A stretch of 64,000 nucleotides of DNA from Deltaproteobacteria bacterium (GCA_009668975.1 SBEG01000018.1:1-64000), one strand, 5' to 3'. Counted from the stretch's first letter, positions 33,141 to 44,207 are shown. A program made the numbers and translations. The notes: generated by a model from the letters alone, not told the origin.

Positions 33141-36086
33141 ATGTTCCGAATGCTACTCAAATCTTTCTCTAAACAAATCTGGCTGATTATTTCTGGATGT
33201 TTATTCGTTTCTGTACTGGCAGTATTGATCAGTCACCTGTCGAATACTGACGAGACAGTTTTGCTCACGCCTGATGAAAAAGCCTGGCTGCAGGCACATC
33301 CTGTAATTCGCCTCGCCCCAGACCCGGACTTTCCTCCGACTGAATTATTCACAACTACTGGTCACTATACAGGCATCGCCTCCGATTACGTTGCCCTACT
33401 GCAAAAAAGGTTAGGTATCCGCTTTCAGATTGTAAAATTGCAGAACTGGGCTGAAGTCCTGAAAAAAGCAAAGCTGAAGGAAGTAGACGTCCTCGCAGCC
33501 GCTACAAAAACACCAGAGAGAAGCGAATATCTCCTCTTTACCAAACCGTATTTGGAGTTTCCCGGGGTCATTATTACCCGGAACGACGTTAAAGAGTCAT
33601 TCACCCTTCGAAAACTATACGGTAAGAATATCGCTATCAAAGCCGGATACGGTGCCCGCTACTATGTAGTCACAAATTACCCGCATATCCAGGTGGATGT
33701 GGTCCCTGATATTCACACCGGATTACAAAATGTTTCGTTTGGAAAGCGTGACGCCCTGTTGGAAAACCTTCTGACCGCTTCGTACTACATGGATAAAGAT
33801 GCAATTACCAACCTTCGCATAGCTGGTGAGGCAGAGTACATGTATCGACTGGCCTTTGCCATACGAAGCGATTGGCCGATGTTGCAACAGATCCTGGAAA
33901 AAGGACTTCAGCAAATTTCCAACGAAGAAAGAGAGGTTATCTATAACAAATGGGTTCCTCTCAATGCCCGGTATCTGCTGGTCAACGAGACAATTACTCC
34001 CAAAATATTCATAACGTTAGGCATCATTTTTCTTTTTTTCATTCTCGTTGTTGGTTGGAACAGGGCACTTACCCGGCAGGTTGCCAAAAGAACCAGCGAA
34101 TTATCCGATGAACTCCGTGAAAGAATTTTTTTTGAAAATGCATTGCTGGAAAGTGAGGAAAAGTTTCGGGTATTGGCTGAAACATCTCCAGCAGCGATTT
34201 TTCTCTACCAAGGTGAATCTCTGATATACGTCAATCCTGCGGCTAGGAAAATTTCCGGTTTTTCTGAGCAAGAATGCCTGAAGATGAGGTTTTGGGATTG
34301 GGTCGACGCAGATTTTCAGAAGCAGGTAAAATCATACGGTCTATTGCGGCAACGAGGAGAGTCGGTTCCGGAAAATTATGAGGTTAAATTACGAACCAAG
34401 GATGGCAACATTAGATGGGCACATGTTTCAGCGGGACGTATCCAGTATCGTGGGGAATCGGCAGGCATTGCCTCCGTTATAGACATAACCGATCTAAAAA
34501 ATGTCGAAGAGGAACTGCGTCGAACCAACGACGAGTTGGAGCAACGGGTACAGGAACGAACCGCTGAACTGGCCGCAAGCATGGAAGAGATTCGATTTAC
34601 CCAGTTTGCCGTCGAAAAATCCAGTCACCAAGCCTTCTGGGTCCAGGAAAACGGCACACTTTTCTATGTGAATGATTCCGCTTGTCATAGCCTTGGGTAT
34701 GACCGGGAAGAGCTTGTCGGTATGTCAATCTCAAAAATTGACCCAGATTTGAAATTTGAGAGCCAAACCGAGCTCTGGAATAATCTTAGGAATAATCATT
34801 ACATCGTTTTTGAATCCAAGCATCGGCGGAAAAAAGGTCAGTTTTACGAGGTTGAGGTCCATGCGAACTTTCTAGCATTTAATGGCAAAGAATATATTTG
34901 CTGCTTTGTCACCGATATCTCGAAAAGGAAACAGGCAGAAAACGCACTCAGAAAAAACGAGTTGGATATGCGTGAGCTAGTTGCAGCCCTTCAACAAAAA
35001 CAAGGGTTGTTAAATACCTTGATCGATGCAATTCCCGATTTAATCTTTTACAAAGACACGGAAGGCTTCTACCATGGTTGTAATAAGGCATTTGAAAATT
35101 TTATTGGGAGATCCAAGGAGAGTTTGATTGGCTGTACGGATTTTGATTTGTTTCCCGCTGAACTTGCTCACTTTTTTCGGGAAAAGGATTCATCAATGTT
35201 CTCAAAACAGTCAGCCTGCCGGAACGAAGAATGCTGCACGTACCCTGACGGACGGCAAGTTCTGCTTGAAACCCTCAAGACCCCGTACTACAACACCCAG
35301 GGTAAGCTCCTCGGCTTAATAGGAATCAGCCGTGATATTACCCAGCGTAAAGAAGCAGAGGAGGCCTTGCGCAAATCAAATGATGAACTTGATTTGCGGG
35401 TTCAAGAAAGAACTGCTCAGCTTACTTCACTGACTGCCGAACTTTCCCAGGCAGAAGAATATGAACGCCGACGCATTGCCAGTGATCTGCACGACCAGGT
35501 CGCCCAGACCTTGGCACTGAGCAAAATCAAACTCAATTCACTTCTTCTTTCCGGTCATACTGAAGAGAGAGATGAAGTCCTCCGCGAAGTAGTAAATCAC
35601 CTCAGCACATCCATCGACGAAATCCGTTCCCTAACCTTTCAGCTCAGTCCGCCAATCCTCCACGAAGTTGGCTTGGAAGCGGCACTGGAATGGCTTAGCG
35701 AGGAATTCCAAGAAAAATACAGACTACGAATCCATTTTCAGTCTGACGGTAAACTCAAGCCGCTCGACGAGAAGACTGGTGCTGCACTCTACAGAATGTC
35801 GCGGGAATTGCTCGTCAATATTGTCAAACACGCCCAGGCGAAAAACGTTCAGGTCGCGGTAAAAAGTATTTCCCAAAATATCCATGTATCGATTTCAGAT
35901 GATGGTATTGGTTTTGATTCTTCGCAAATTCTGGATAATGGAAGTTCAAACAACTCGTTTGGTCTTTTGAATATTTATCACCGCATACAGTACCTGGGCG
36001 GGAACTTTATCATAGAGTCAGTAGTGGGCCGCGGCACCAGTGCCACGATTATCTATCCTTTCAATAAGACTATTAAAACGCAGTAG
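33141..36086 (+). CDS. BvgS-like sensor histidine kinase: SBP, TM, three PAS, HisKA_3
   Basis: 981 residues. An N-terminal membrane anchor (about 13-30) is followed by a periplasmic solute-binding (SBP_bac_3) domain at about 40-270 with HPVIRLAPDPDFPP. A second membrane helix lies at 290-312. Three PAS modules follow, linked by coiled-coil segments of the type ELEQRVQERTAEL. The kinase is of the NarX/DegS class: the phospho-acceptor His is in RRIASDLHDQVAQTL (about 785), and the ATPase has ISDDGIGFD and GLLNIYHRIQYLGG. It is nine bases from the LuxR-type regulator, its clear partner. The ligand of the periplasmic domain is unknown. Confidence 0.92.
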   Translation: MFRMLLKSFSKQIWLIISGCLFVSVLAVLISHLSNTDETVLLTPDEKAWLQAHPVIRLAPDPDFPPTELFTTTGHYTGIASDYVALLQKRLGIRFQIVKLQNWAEVLKKAKLKEVDVLAAATKTPERSEYLLFTKPYLEFPGVIITRNDVKESFTLRKLYGKNIAIKAGYGARYYVVTNYPHIQVDVVPDIHTGLQNVSFGKRDALLENLLTASYYMDKDAITNLRIAGEAEYMYRLAFAIRSDWPMLQQILEKGLQQISNEEREVIYNKWVPLNARYLLVNETITPKIFITLGIIFLFFILVVGWNRALTRQVAKRTSELSDELRERIFFENALLESEEKFRVLAETSPAAIFLYQGESLIYVNPAARKISGFSEQECLKMRFWDWVDADFQKQVKSYGLLRQRGESVPENYEVKLRTKDGNIRWAHVSAGRIQYRGESAGIASVIDITDLKNVEEELRRTNDELEQRVQERTAELAASMEEIRFTQFAVEKSSHQAFWVQENGTLFYVNDSACHSLGYDREELVGMSISKIDPDLKFESQTELWNNLRNNHYIVFESKHRRKKGQFYEVEVHANFLAFNGKEYICCFVTDISKRKQAENALRKNELDMRELVAALQQKQGLLNTLIDAIPDLIFYKDTEGFYHGCNKAFENFIGRSKESLIGCTDFDLFPAELAHFFREKDSSMFSKQSACRNEECCTYPDGRQVLLETLKTPYYNTQGKLLGLIGISRDITQRKEAEEALRKSNDELDLRVQERTAQLTSLTAELSQAEEYERRRIASDLHDQVAQTLALSKIKLNSLLLSGHTEERDEVLREVVNHLSTSIDEIRSLTFQLSPPILHEVGLEAALEWLSEEFQEKYRLRIHFQSDGKLKPLDEKTGAALYRMSRELLVNIVKHAQAKNVQVAVKSISQNIHVSISDDGIGFDSSQILDNGSSNNSFGLLNIYHRIQYLGGNFIIESVVGRGTSATIIYPFNKTIKTQ

Positions 36087-36095
36087 GAAATTACC

Positions 36096-36746
36096 ATGAA
36101 AATCAGAATCGTACTTGCCGATGACCATAAGATAGTCAGAGAAGGGCTGCAAGCTCTTTTGGAAAAAGAAACCAACATTGAAATAGCTGCTGTTGCAGAA
36201 GATGGCAGGACAGCCTTGCAGTTTGCCCGGGACTTGCTACCCGATGTTGTTGTTATGGACATCGGGATGCCTGGCTTGAACGGTATCGAGGCAACACGTT
36301 GCATCACTGTCGAAATCCCCCAAATCAGAGTTCTCGTTCTTTCAATGCATTCCGCACGTCGCTATGTATTAGAAGCGTTATCTGCCGGTGCCAAAGGATA
36401 TATGTTGAAAGATTGCGCCTCGGAAGAGCTAGCCCGTGCTATCCATATCGTGTACGAAAATGAGACGTACCTCAGTCCGAAAGTGGCAGATATTCTGGTC
36501 AAGGACTACATGAATTTATTGCCGAACCAGGGACAGGAACCGCTTGATCTTCTCTCAAAACGTGAGCGTGAGGTATTGCAGCTCATTGCCGAAGGTCAGA
36601 ATACCAAAGAAATCGCCTTTCTGCTTGGCCTGAGCATAAAAACCGTAGAAACTCATCGTCAACAGATCATGAAAAAACTGAATCTGCAGTCGGTTGCAAG
36701 TCTTACGCGCTTTGCTATCCGAGAGGGACTGACGCCTCTCGACTGA
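36096..36746 (+). CDS. Response regulator, NarL/FixJ (LuxR-type) family
   Basis: 216 residues: receiver domain (1-120) with phospho-acceptor Asp55 in VVVMDIGMPGLNG, and a LuxR-type helix-turn-helix (about 150-210) with LSKREREVLQLIAEG and TVETHRQQIMKKL. It forms a two-component system with the kinase just upstream. The perfect inverted repeat at 33056-33096 is a candidate binding site. Confidence 0.93.
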   Translation: MKIRIVLADDHKIVREGLQALLEKETNIEIAAVAEDGRTALQFARDLLPDVVVMDIGMPGLNGIEATRCITVEIPQIRVLVLSMHSARRYVLEALSAGAKGYMLKDCASEELARAIHIVYENETYLSPKVADILVKDYMNLLPNQGQEPLDLLSKREREVLQLIAEGQNTKEIAFLLGLSIKTVETHRQQIMKKLNLQSVASLTRFAIREGLTPLD

Positions 36747-37008
36747 TCATTTCCCACTATCCCACCATCAATTTCCACTAGGGTATTTTCCCCCAATTTT
36801 AAGGGATTCCCTGATTTACTTCCTGAAGACTTTACCGATATAAAGTACAAATCTTAGAAGGTTTTCGATCTCTGGTTCTTTCTATTATTCCAACTGTAAC
36901 AGTTTCATAGTTCTTTCAGAACCTGTCATCGCGGCATTTTCGCGCAACAATACGTTTAGTCTTGTACTGAAAGCATTTCATTCTTTAGATCGCACTCAGG
37001 AGGTCTCT

Positions 37009-38613
37009 ATGAAAATTCGTACACAATTTATCTCGGTAAACACGGTAATAGTTGCTGTTGCCCTGGCAAGTGTTATCACCATATGCCTTTCCGAATTCAA
37101 ACATGTTTTGGGACAGCAAGCCATTGAATCACAGGAAGCCCGCATTAAGACCTTCTGGGAACTGCTGCATGGGTACGGCAAAGAATTTTCAATTGTTGAA
37201 GATAAACTCATGGTCGGTGATCATGTTTTGAACGGTGATTATTCAATTCCCGATAAACTGAAAGAACTGACTGGTGGTACCGCAACCATTTTCATGAATG
37301 ATGTTCGGGTATCCACCAATGTGGTCAAGGACGACGGCACCCGTGCGGTGGGAACCAACCTCAAAGGTCCTGCATTTGATACGGTCTTCAAGAAAGGTCT
37401 CCCGTATCGTGGAGAGGCGGAAATCCTGGGCACACAGTATTTCACCGCCTATGATCCGATCAAGGACGCTACCGGAAAAGTTATCGGTGCTCTCTACACG
37501 GGCGTAAAAAAGAGCATATTCCTCGGCTCCTATGAAAAACTGCAAACAACTGCAATACTTCTGACAATAGTAATCCTGCTCGCATCAGTGGCTGTGAACT
37601 GGATTATTGTCAGGCGTCTTTTCATTCCACTGAATCAGATGCACGATGTGATGCTGGTCGCCGAAAGAGAGGGCGACCTGACTCAACGTCTTGCTTATGC
37701 CAAAAACAATGAAGTGGGAGAAATGTGTACTTCATTCAACGGATTCCTGAATAAACTGGCAGAAATAATTTCACATATTACTGTCTCCGCAGATTCTTTG
37801 GCTTCAGCCGCCACCCAGGTTCTCTCCTCTTCGGAAATGATGGCAACCAGTGCGGAAGAAGTGGCCGCCCAGGCTGCGACAGTCGCTGTTGCAAGTGAGG
37901 AGATGGCGGCCACGGCAAATGATGTGTCCGGTAACTGTCTCCTTGCCGCCCAGAGCTCACAACAAGCCAATATTTCAGCTGAAACTGGTGCGACGGTAGT
38001 CAGCGGAACGATAAATGTTATGAACCGCATTTCCTCGAGAATCAAAGAAACCGGGCAGAACATTGAGATTCTGGGCAACCGTTCAGAAGAGATCGGCACA
38101 ATCGTTAAAACTATTGAAGAGATTGCCGACCAGACAAATCTTCTTGCTCTAAATGCCGCTATCGAGGCCGCCAGGGCGGGAGAGCAGGGTAGGGGATTTG
38201 CTGTTGTTGCGGATGAAGTGCGTGCACTTGCCGAAAGGACCACAAAGGCAACAAAAGAAATCAGCGCTACCATTAAACTGATTCAACAGGAAACGAGAAA
38301 TGCAGTCTCCCTTATGCACGAGGAGGTACAGGAAGCTGAACAAGGGACTCTAGAGGCATCAAAATGTGGCGAAGCCCTGCAGGACATTCTGCAACAGATT
38401 CAATCCGTTGGAATGCAGGTAAACCAGATTGCAACTGCAGCGGAGCAACAGACCGCCACAACCGGCGAGATCACCAGCAATATCCAACAAATCACCGATG
38501 TTGTTCAGGAAACAGCCAAGGGAGCCCAAGACTCTGCAACAGCAGCCCATCAGTTAGCTGGCATGGCGGGTGAGTTGCAAAATATTGTGCGACAATTCCG
38601 TTTGATATCTTAA
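37009..38613 (+). CDS. Methyl-accepting chemotaxis protein with single-Cache sensor
   Basis: 534-residue transmembrane chemoreceptor. Membrane helices lie at about 8-28 and 182-202, enclosing a periplasmic Cache-type domain with [17 protein letters not shown] and a [18 protein letters not shown] end. HAMP follows (about 205-255), then a long signalling coiled coil. The conserved tip is [19 protein letters not shown] in parts, near 370-390. There is no C-terminal CheR pentapeptide. A strong CAGGAGGT site precedes the ATG. No che genes are adjacent. A ligand such as a small organic acid would be typical, but is unknown. Confidence 0.93.
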   Translation: MKIRTQFISVNTVIVAVALASVITICLSEFKHVLGQQAIESQEARIKTFWELLHGYGKEFSIVEDKLMVGDHVLNGDYSIPDKLKELTGGTATIFMNDVRVSTNVVKDDGTRAVGTNLKGPAFDTVFKKGLPYRGEAEILGTQYFTAYDPIKDATGKVIGALYTGVKKSIFLGSYEKLQTTAILLTIVILLASVAVNWIIVRRLFIPLNQMHDVMLVAEREGDLTQRLAYAKNNEVGEMCTSFNGFLNKLAEIISHITVSADSLASAATQVLSSSEMMATSAEEVAAQAATVAVASEEMAATANDVSGNCLLAAQSSQQANISAETGATVVSGTINVMNRISSRIKETGQNIEILGNRSEEIGTIVKTIEEIADQTNLLALNAAIEAARAGEQGRGFAVVADEVRALAERTTKATKEISATIKLIQQETRNAVSLMHEEVQEAEQGTLEASKCGEALQDILQQIQSVGMQVNQIATAAEQQTATTGEITSNIQQITDVVQETAKGAQDSATAAHQLAGMAGELQNIVRQFRLIS

Positions 38614-38676
38614 ATTTTTCACTGCGTCATTCCAAGGAACTCGTAGATAACTGTTTCCATTAAAAGGGAATACTTC

Positions 38677-41600
38677 ATGGCAAAAAATATTCGAATAGCG
38701 CTTACCATTTCCCTGATCTACTGCGGTGTGGCAAGTCTATGGATTTTCATGACTGACAGATTATTACCATTGCTCGCAACAACACCGGAGAAGATCGCAA
38801 CACTCGCCATGTATAAGGGATTATTCTTCGTTGCCACCACGACTCTGCTACTTTATCTGGCAATTCACTCTTTTGTCAGACGGGCATGCAATCGCTGTCA
38901 CTCCGTACTTGAAACAATTGATGACGTAGTCATCATTTATGACCTTGAAAGAAGGGCTATTCTCGATAAAAACAAAAAAGCTCTCGAACTTTTCAGGGAA
39001 TTTAGAGAGGGAGCAGTTTCGGAACATTCTGAAACAGATAATGAATTACAACACCACAACCTGAAAGACCCACTCGCCTGGCTACAAAAAGTCATGGCAG
39101 AGAATTGTTATTCCTTCGAATGGGAAGCACGGCAACCAGACGGCCACAGTATTTGGCTCGACGTCAATCTTAAGAATATTACGATCAATGGCATACCGCG
39201 CCTGATAGCCGTGGCCCGCAATATTTCAGAGCGCAAACTATCTGAAAATGCCGATAAAAAACGCAATCGTACCCTTAAAATGCTCTTGACCTGCAACGAA
39301 GTTCTGACTCGTGCGCAAAGCGAAAAAGAGCTTTTTGAAAACATCTGCAAGATTATTGTCGAAGACGGCTTTTACAGCTTTGCCTGGGTTGGTATTGCTG
39401 AAAACAACCAGGAAAAGAGTGTTCTCCCTGCGGCCCGAGCCGGTTCTTATCTCAACTCATCTTCAATGACAAAAATCAGCTGGAAAGACAATGAGCAGGG
39501 TAGGGGACCCACCGGCACGGCTATCCGTGAAGGGCTGCCGTGTCTTATTAAGGATGTTCAAAATGACATCCGCTTTCTTCCCTGGAGGGAAGAGGCCCGT
39601 GCAAATGGATACATTTCTGTTCTGTCAGTACCGTTAGTTTATTCCGACAACGTATTTGGCGCCCTCACGGTTGGCGCTTCAAATTCAGACGCTTTTGACG
39701 AAGAGGAATTGTCCCTCATGGTCCAGCTGGCCGGCGATATTGCCTATGGAATTGCCTCTCTAAAAACAGCTGCTGACCGAAAAAAGATGGAAGATGCACT
39801 GATACAAAGTGAAAATAATCTCGCAGAAGCCCAGTCAATTGCCTCGCTCGGCAGTTGGGAATATGATCTTGAGACTGACGAAGAATATCGCTCTGATGAA
39901 TTTTTCCGAATCCTTGGTCTCCCTCCCCGGGGAAATGGTAGAGCGACGGATTCGGTGTTCGACTTTATTCATCCTGAAGACAGAAATCACGTAAAGGAGA
40001 AAATCACAGATACCTTGGAGCAGGGCAAACCGTATGATGTTGAATATCGGATCATCCGGGCAGACGGATCCGAAAGAATCTTGCATGCGCAAGGTAAGAC
40101 CTTAAAGGATGAAACGGGAAAGACAACAAAATTCATTGGTACGGCTTGTGATATAACAGATCGAAAGAAAGCAGATGTGGCTCTCCAGGAAAGCGAGCTC
40201 CGCTTCAGATCGTTGGTGGAGACGACGACCGATTGGATCTGGGAAACTGACAAAGACTCTGTGTATGTTTATTCCAGCCCGAAGATTCGGGAACTGCTCG
40301 GTTACGAACCGGAGGAGATCATCGGAAAAACGCCCTTCGATCTGATGCACCCGCAAGATGCACTGAGACTGACACAAAAATTCACGCAGTTGAAAGTTGC
40401 ACGAAAACCCTTCACCGCTGTCGAAACGATATACATTAACAAGCTCGGCAGTTTTGTGACAATTGAAACCAGTGGGGTGCCGTTCTTCGATGAACATGGC
40501 AATTTTTCCGGCTATCGCGGCATAGACCGAAACATTTCGGATCGCAAGAAACTGGAGGAAAAATATCTCCAAGCGCAGAAGATGGAAGCTATCGGACAAC
40601 TGGCAGGAGGGATCGCTCATGATTTCAACAACATCCTGACCGCAATAATCGGCTTTGAACATCTCCTGATGGAGACGGTCCAAAGTGAGAAATCTCGTCA
40701 TTACGCACTTCAAGTTTTGGCACTGGCAGATAAAGCGTCGAATTTAACTCGAGATCTACTGGCATTTAGCCGAAAACAAACCATTCATCCCAAGCAATTG
40801 GATATCAATGGAACAATCAGAAAGATCTGCAAGATTCTCAAACGTCTTATCGGAGAAGATATCGAACTTCATTTGAACTTGTATGACACACCGTTACCGG
40901 TATTGGCGGTAACAGGACATCTGGAACAGGTTTTTATGAACCTGGCTACCAATGCCCGTGACGCAATGCCAGACGGAGGATTTCTGACCATTTCTACCGA
41001 ATTCATACAGATCGATAACTCGTACGTAGAACTGAACAGGCAGGGTGAAGCTGGAAGATATGCCCTCATTTCTTTTTCTGATACCGGTATAGGCATGGAT
41101 GAATCGACCCGTTTGCGCGTCTTTGAACCTTTTTTCACCACCAAAGAAGTAGGCAAGGGAACTGGCTTAGGGCTTTCAACGGCGTACGGAATAATTCATC
41201 AACATGAAGGGTTCATTACCGTGTACAGCGAAGAGAAAGAAGGGACAACATTCCGAATCTACCTTCCCCTGATAGACTCTGCTGAAGATCTGGATTCCGA
41301 GTGTAGAAGCGAACTTGTTCCACCCCGAGGTTGTGAGGTTGTCCTGCTCGTCGAGGATGAACCGGAAGTTCGCCAGGTCATGAGCACTCTCCTGGAGAAA
41401 AACGGTTACCAGGTTATTGTAGCCGTTGATGGTGATCATGCTCTCGAACAATTCCTGGAATATGAGGATTCAATAGATTTATTGATTCTTGATGTCATAA
41501 TGCCGAAGAAAAACGGTAAGGAAGTTTACGATATTATCAGCAAAACAAATGATGGGATGAAGACCATTTTTATTAGCGGTTATACAGCGGATATCGTAGA

Positions 41601-41739
41601 ACAGAAGGGAATCCCCGAATTCTGCCACCTGGTTTCCAAGCCCTTCTCTCCCCATGATTTTCTCTGGAAAGTGCGGGATGTCCTTGACGATGTTAGTAAG
41701 GAATCTTCCAGCGAACGTTCTTATACCGTGGCAGGTTAG
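38677..41739 (+). CDS. Hybrid sensor histidine kinase: TM, PAS, GAF, two PAS, HisKA, REC
   Basis: 1020 residues. Two hydrophobic segments (about 8-28, 45-66) enclose only a short loop, so sensing is probably cytoplasmic. Then PAS (about 78-190), GAF (about 200-360, with GRGPTGTAIREGLPCLIKDV in parts), two PAS (about 375-495 and 505-625), HisKA with the phospho-acceptor His in GGIAHDFNNILTAIIGF, HATPase (GTGLGLSTAYGII), and a C-terminal receiver with Asp in LLILDVIMPKKNG. The NNILT-type kinase core is common in this phylum. It sits between a chemoreceptor and a c-di-GMP protein. Confidence 0.92.
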   Translation: MAKNIRIALTISLIYCGVASLWIFMTDRLLPLLATTPEKIATLAMYKGLFFVATTTLLLYLAIHSFVRRACNRCHSVLETIDDVVIIYDLERRAILDKNKKALELFREFREGAVSEHSETDNELQHHNLKDPLAWLQKVMAENCYSFEWEARQPDGHSIWLDVNLKNITINGIPRLIAVARNISERKLSENADKKRNRTLKMLLTCNEVLTRAQSEKELFENICKIIVEDGFYSFAWVGIAENNQEKSVLPAARAGSYLNSSSMTKISWKDNEQGRGPTGTAIREGLPCLIKDVQNDIRFLPWREEARANGYISVLSVPLVYSDNVFGALTVGASNSDAFDEEELSLMVQLAGDIAYGIASLKTAADRKKMEDALIQSENNLAEAQSIASLGSWEYDLETDEEYRSDEFFRILGLPPRGNGRATDSVFDFIHPEDRNHVKEKITDTLEQGKPYDVEYRIIRADGSERILHAQGKTLKDETGKTTKFIGTACDITDRKKADVALQESELRFRSLVETTTDWIWETDKDSVYVYSSPKIRELLGYEPEEIIGKTPFDLMHPQDALRLTQKFTQLKVARKPFTAVETIYINKLGSFVTIETSGVPFFDEHGNFSGYRGIDRNISDRKKLEEKYLQAQKMEAIGQLAGGIAHDFNNILTAIIGFEHLLMETVQSEKSRHYALQVLALADKASNLTRDLLAFSRKQTIHPKQLDINGTIRKICKILKRLIGEDIELHLNLYDTPLPVLAVTGHLEQVFMNLATNARDAMPDGGFLTISTEFIQIDNSYVELNRQGEAGRYALISFSDTGIGMDESTRLRVFEPFFTTKEVGKGTGLGLSTAYGIIHQHEGFITVYSEEKEGTTFRIYLPLIDSAEDLDSECRSELVPPRGCEVVLLVEDEPEVRQVMSTLLEKNGYQVIVAVDGDHALEQFLEYEDSIDLLILDVIMPKKNGKEVYDIISKTNDGMKTIFISGYTADIVEQKGIPEFCHLVSKPFSPHDFLWKVRDVLDDVSKESSSERSYTVAG

Positions 41740-42009
41740 ATATGCTGACTGGCAATATTTCGGTTCGTGTTACGGTGGCGTGCTCTAACCAGGGACCTTT
41801 TTGACAAATAGAACAACTACTTCCCTGCAAAATCGACAAATCAGTCCTCGCCCAGACGGATTTTCGCATGGTTCTTCTCAGTCAGACCGGCTCCTGTCTT
41901 GAAGTTACACGTTTTGCCAGGTCATTCTTTACCAGCCCATTTCCAAAGTTTCCGGAGTCGAGTATTATATAAATGCATTGCCGTGGATTCTCAACCCGGA
42001 GGGTATTGT

Positions 42010-44199
42010 TTGAAATATAGTCCAAAGAATCACACGCCCTTGGTTCTTGTTGCCGATGATGACCATTTCATCCGGGTCCTGGTAAAGGACGCTTTGGAAT
42101 CAGAAGGCTTCAGGGTTAGCGAAGTGGCTGATGGTCGCGATGTACTTTCCACCTTCAGCAGAATAAAGCCGGATATCATCATCCTGGATGTAGTTATGCC
42201 CGGTCAGGATGGATTTCGCCTCTGTCGGGAGATTCGTGCCACGGAAGCAGGGCAAACCGTTCCCATCGTCATGATGACCGGCCTGGATGATATCGACTCT
42301 GTCAGAAAAGCTTACGCGGCAGGGGCAACCGACTTCATTACCAAACCTCTCAACATTCCTCTGATCGGCTACCGGATTCAGTATATTTTCCGCTCAAGCC
42401 GGACTCTCGAAAAACTCAAGCAGAGCGAAACGCGCCTGGTAGATGCGCAGAAAATTGCGAATCTCGGCAGTTGGGAAATGGACCTCGACTCCGGTGACGT
42501 CTACTGGTCCCAAGAGGTCTATGCCATTTTCGGCATGGAACCGGGTAACGGCGCTATTTCGCACGATGTCTTCATGAATGCCGTTCATCCCGAAGAGAAA
42601 GATGCCGTGGCCGCTCTGCTGGAAAAAGCTTTCTCAGCAGAGGACAACTTCAACATCGAATGTCGCATTCTGGCGCAAAATGGCCGCTCACGGACCATCT
42701 TGACGAAGGCACGCATCACCAGGGATGAAAGTAACAAGGCAACTTGGGCGGTAGGTTTTATCCAGGACATCACCGAACGCAAAGAGGTCGAAGAAAAAAT
42801 TCGACTCCTGGCGTATTACGATACACTTACCGGGCTGCCGAATCGAATTCTTTTCCACGATTACTTCAGCCACGCCGTTGCCTTTGCCACCAGGACAAAA
42901 ACTCAGATCGGGATTCTCTTTGTCGACCTGGACAGGTTCAAGCTGATCAATGATACACTGGGGCACACAGTAGGGGACAAGGTTCTGAAAGACGTGGCGA
43001 AGAGACTGGACGCCGGTATCCGGAAATATGATTACATCGCCAGAGAGCGGGTAGCAGACATTGATGCCGAAGTCGCCCGTTTTGCGGGTGATGAATTTAT
43101 TGTCCTGTTGAAAAATGTCCGGGATCATTTTGACGCGGCAAAAGTGGCGCAACGAATTCAGGATTCACTGACAATGCCTTACATCATAGACGGTACCGAG
43201 ATAATCATCACTCCGAGTATCGGCATCAGTTTATACCCGGTTGATGGTGAGAAACTCGAAGATCTGATCAAGTACGCCGACATTGCCATGTATCACGCAA
43301 AGGAGTTGGGCAGGAACAATTTTCAGTTTTATTCGCGCTCCCTGGACACCACGGCCAAAGACCACCTTATTTTGGAAGGTCAGCTCAGGAATGCAATCAG
43401 GCGAGACGAGCTGTTTGTCTGTTATCAACCGATCATCAAGGTGCCTTCTTTCAAAATTTCCGGTATTGAAGCCGTAGTCAGATGGCGGCATCCTGAACGG
43501 GGGATTTTGTCTGCCGCCAGCTTCGTGCCGATGGCCGAAGAAACAGGCCTGATAACTGAAATCGACGAGTGGGTGCTCTTCACTGTTTGCAAGCAGATCA
43601 AGGTGTGGCAGGACCGCGCCGATCAGAGCTGGATGGTAACGGTCAATGTTTCCGGCCGTAATTTCAAAAAGAGAACTCTGGTGGAAACCGTTGGCAGGGC
43701 TCTGCATAGCAGCGGCATTGATCCCCGCTGGCTCAAGCTCGAAATTACTGAAGGTGTTCTGATTGATAAAGATGGATACGTTGTTTCAGCCTTGAACAGC
43801 ATAAAGGAAATGGGTATACGGCTGGCACTGGATGACTTCGGGACGGGCTACTCATCACTCGGTTATTTGCGGAAATTTCCACTGGATATCTTGAAAATCG
43901 ATAAAAGTTTCGTGAAAGATCTTCTCGTCGATCCTGATTGCGTCTCCATCACCACGGCAATCATTGCCCTGGCCAGAAGCCTGAAGCTCGATATCATCGC
44001 GGAAGGAGTAGAGACGAAAGAGCAGATGGAACTTTTGCTGGAGACAGGCTGTGAAAAACAGCAGGGGAACTATTTCAGCCCCCCGCTTTCTTTAAATGAC
44101 CTAGAAGAGTTTGTCCGAAACGGTACGATCAGGATCAGCGATCGAAGCAATGATGAAAGCCAAGGATTTAGCGGGCTGGCAGTGCCTGTCACCAGCTGA
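42010..44199 (+). CDS. REC-PAS-GGDEF-EAL protein (c-di-GMP turnover)
   Basis: 729 residues from the TTG at 42010, which has CGGAGGG at 41998-42004; an in-frame extension to 41899 lacks a ribosome site. Order: receiver (Asp in IIILDVVMPGQDG), PAS with SLGSWEMDL-type start, GGDEF, EAL. The GGDEF motif reads AGDEF and is preceded by an insertion (about ten residues, RERVADIDAEVARF) relative to the usual loop. The EAL motif reads EAV, but downstream catalytic landmarks are intact: LEITE, DDFGTGYSSL, LKIDKSFV, AEGVET. It may act as cyclase, phosphodiesterase or both. The last gene of the signalling block. Confidence 0.9.
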   Translation: MKYSPKNHTPLVLVADDDHFIRVLVKDALESEGFRVSEVADGRDVLSTFSRIKPDIIILDVVMPGQDGFRLCREIRATEAGQTVPIVMMTGLDDIDSVRKAYAAGATDFITKPLNIPLIGYRIQYIFRSSRTLEKLKQSETRLVDAQKIANLGSWEMDLDSGDVYWSQEVYAIFGMEPGNGAISHDVFMNAVHPEEKDAVAALLEKAFSAEDNFNIECRILAQNGRSRTILTKARITRDESNKATWAVGFIQDITERKEVEEKIRLLAYYDTLTGLPNRILFHDYFSHAVAFATRTKTQIGILFVDLDRFKLINDTLGHTVGDKVLKDVAKRLDAGIRKYDYIARERVADIDAEVARFAGDEFIVLLKNVRDHFDAAKVAQRIQDSLTMPYIIDGTEIIITPSIGISLYPVDGEKLEDLIKYADIAMYHAKELGRNNFQFYSRSLDTTAKDHLILEGQLRNAIRRDELFVCYQPIIKVPSFKISGIEAVVRWRHPERGILSAASFVPMAEETGLITEIDEWVLFTVCKQIKVWQDRADQSWMVTVNVSGRNFKKRTLVETVGRALHSSGIDPRWLKLEITEGVLIDKDGYVVSALNSIKEMGIRLALDDFGTGYSSLGYLRKFPLDILKIDKSFVKDLLVDPDCVSITTAIIALARSLKLDIIAEGVETKEQMELLLETGCEKQQGNYFSPPLSLNDLEEFVRNGTIRISDRSNDESQGFSGLAVPVTS

Positions 44200-44207
44200 T
44201 ATTACGG

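Noticed and set aside
36747..37008. Sigma-28 (FliA) promoter for the chemoreceptor
   Set aside because: ACCGATAT near 36834 resembles the -10 GCCGATAA, but no TAAA-type -35 is correctly placed.
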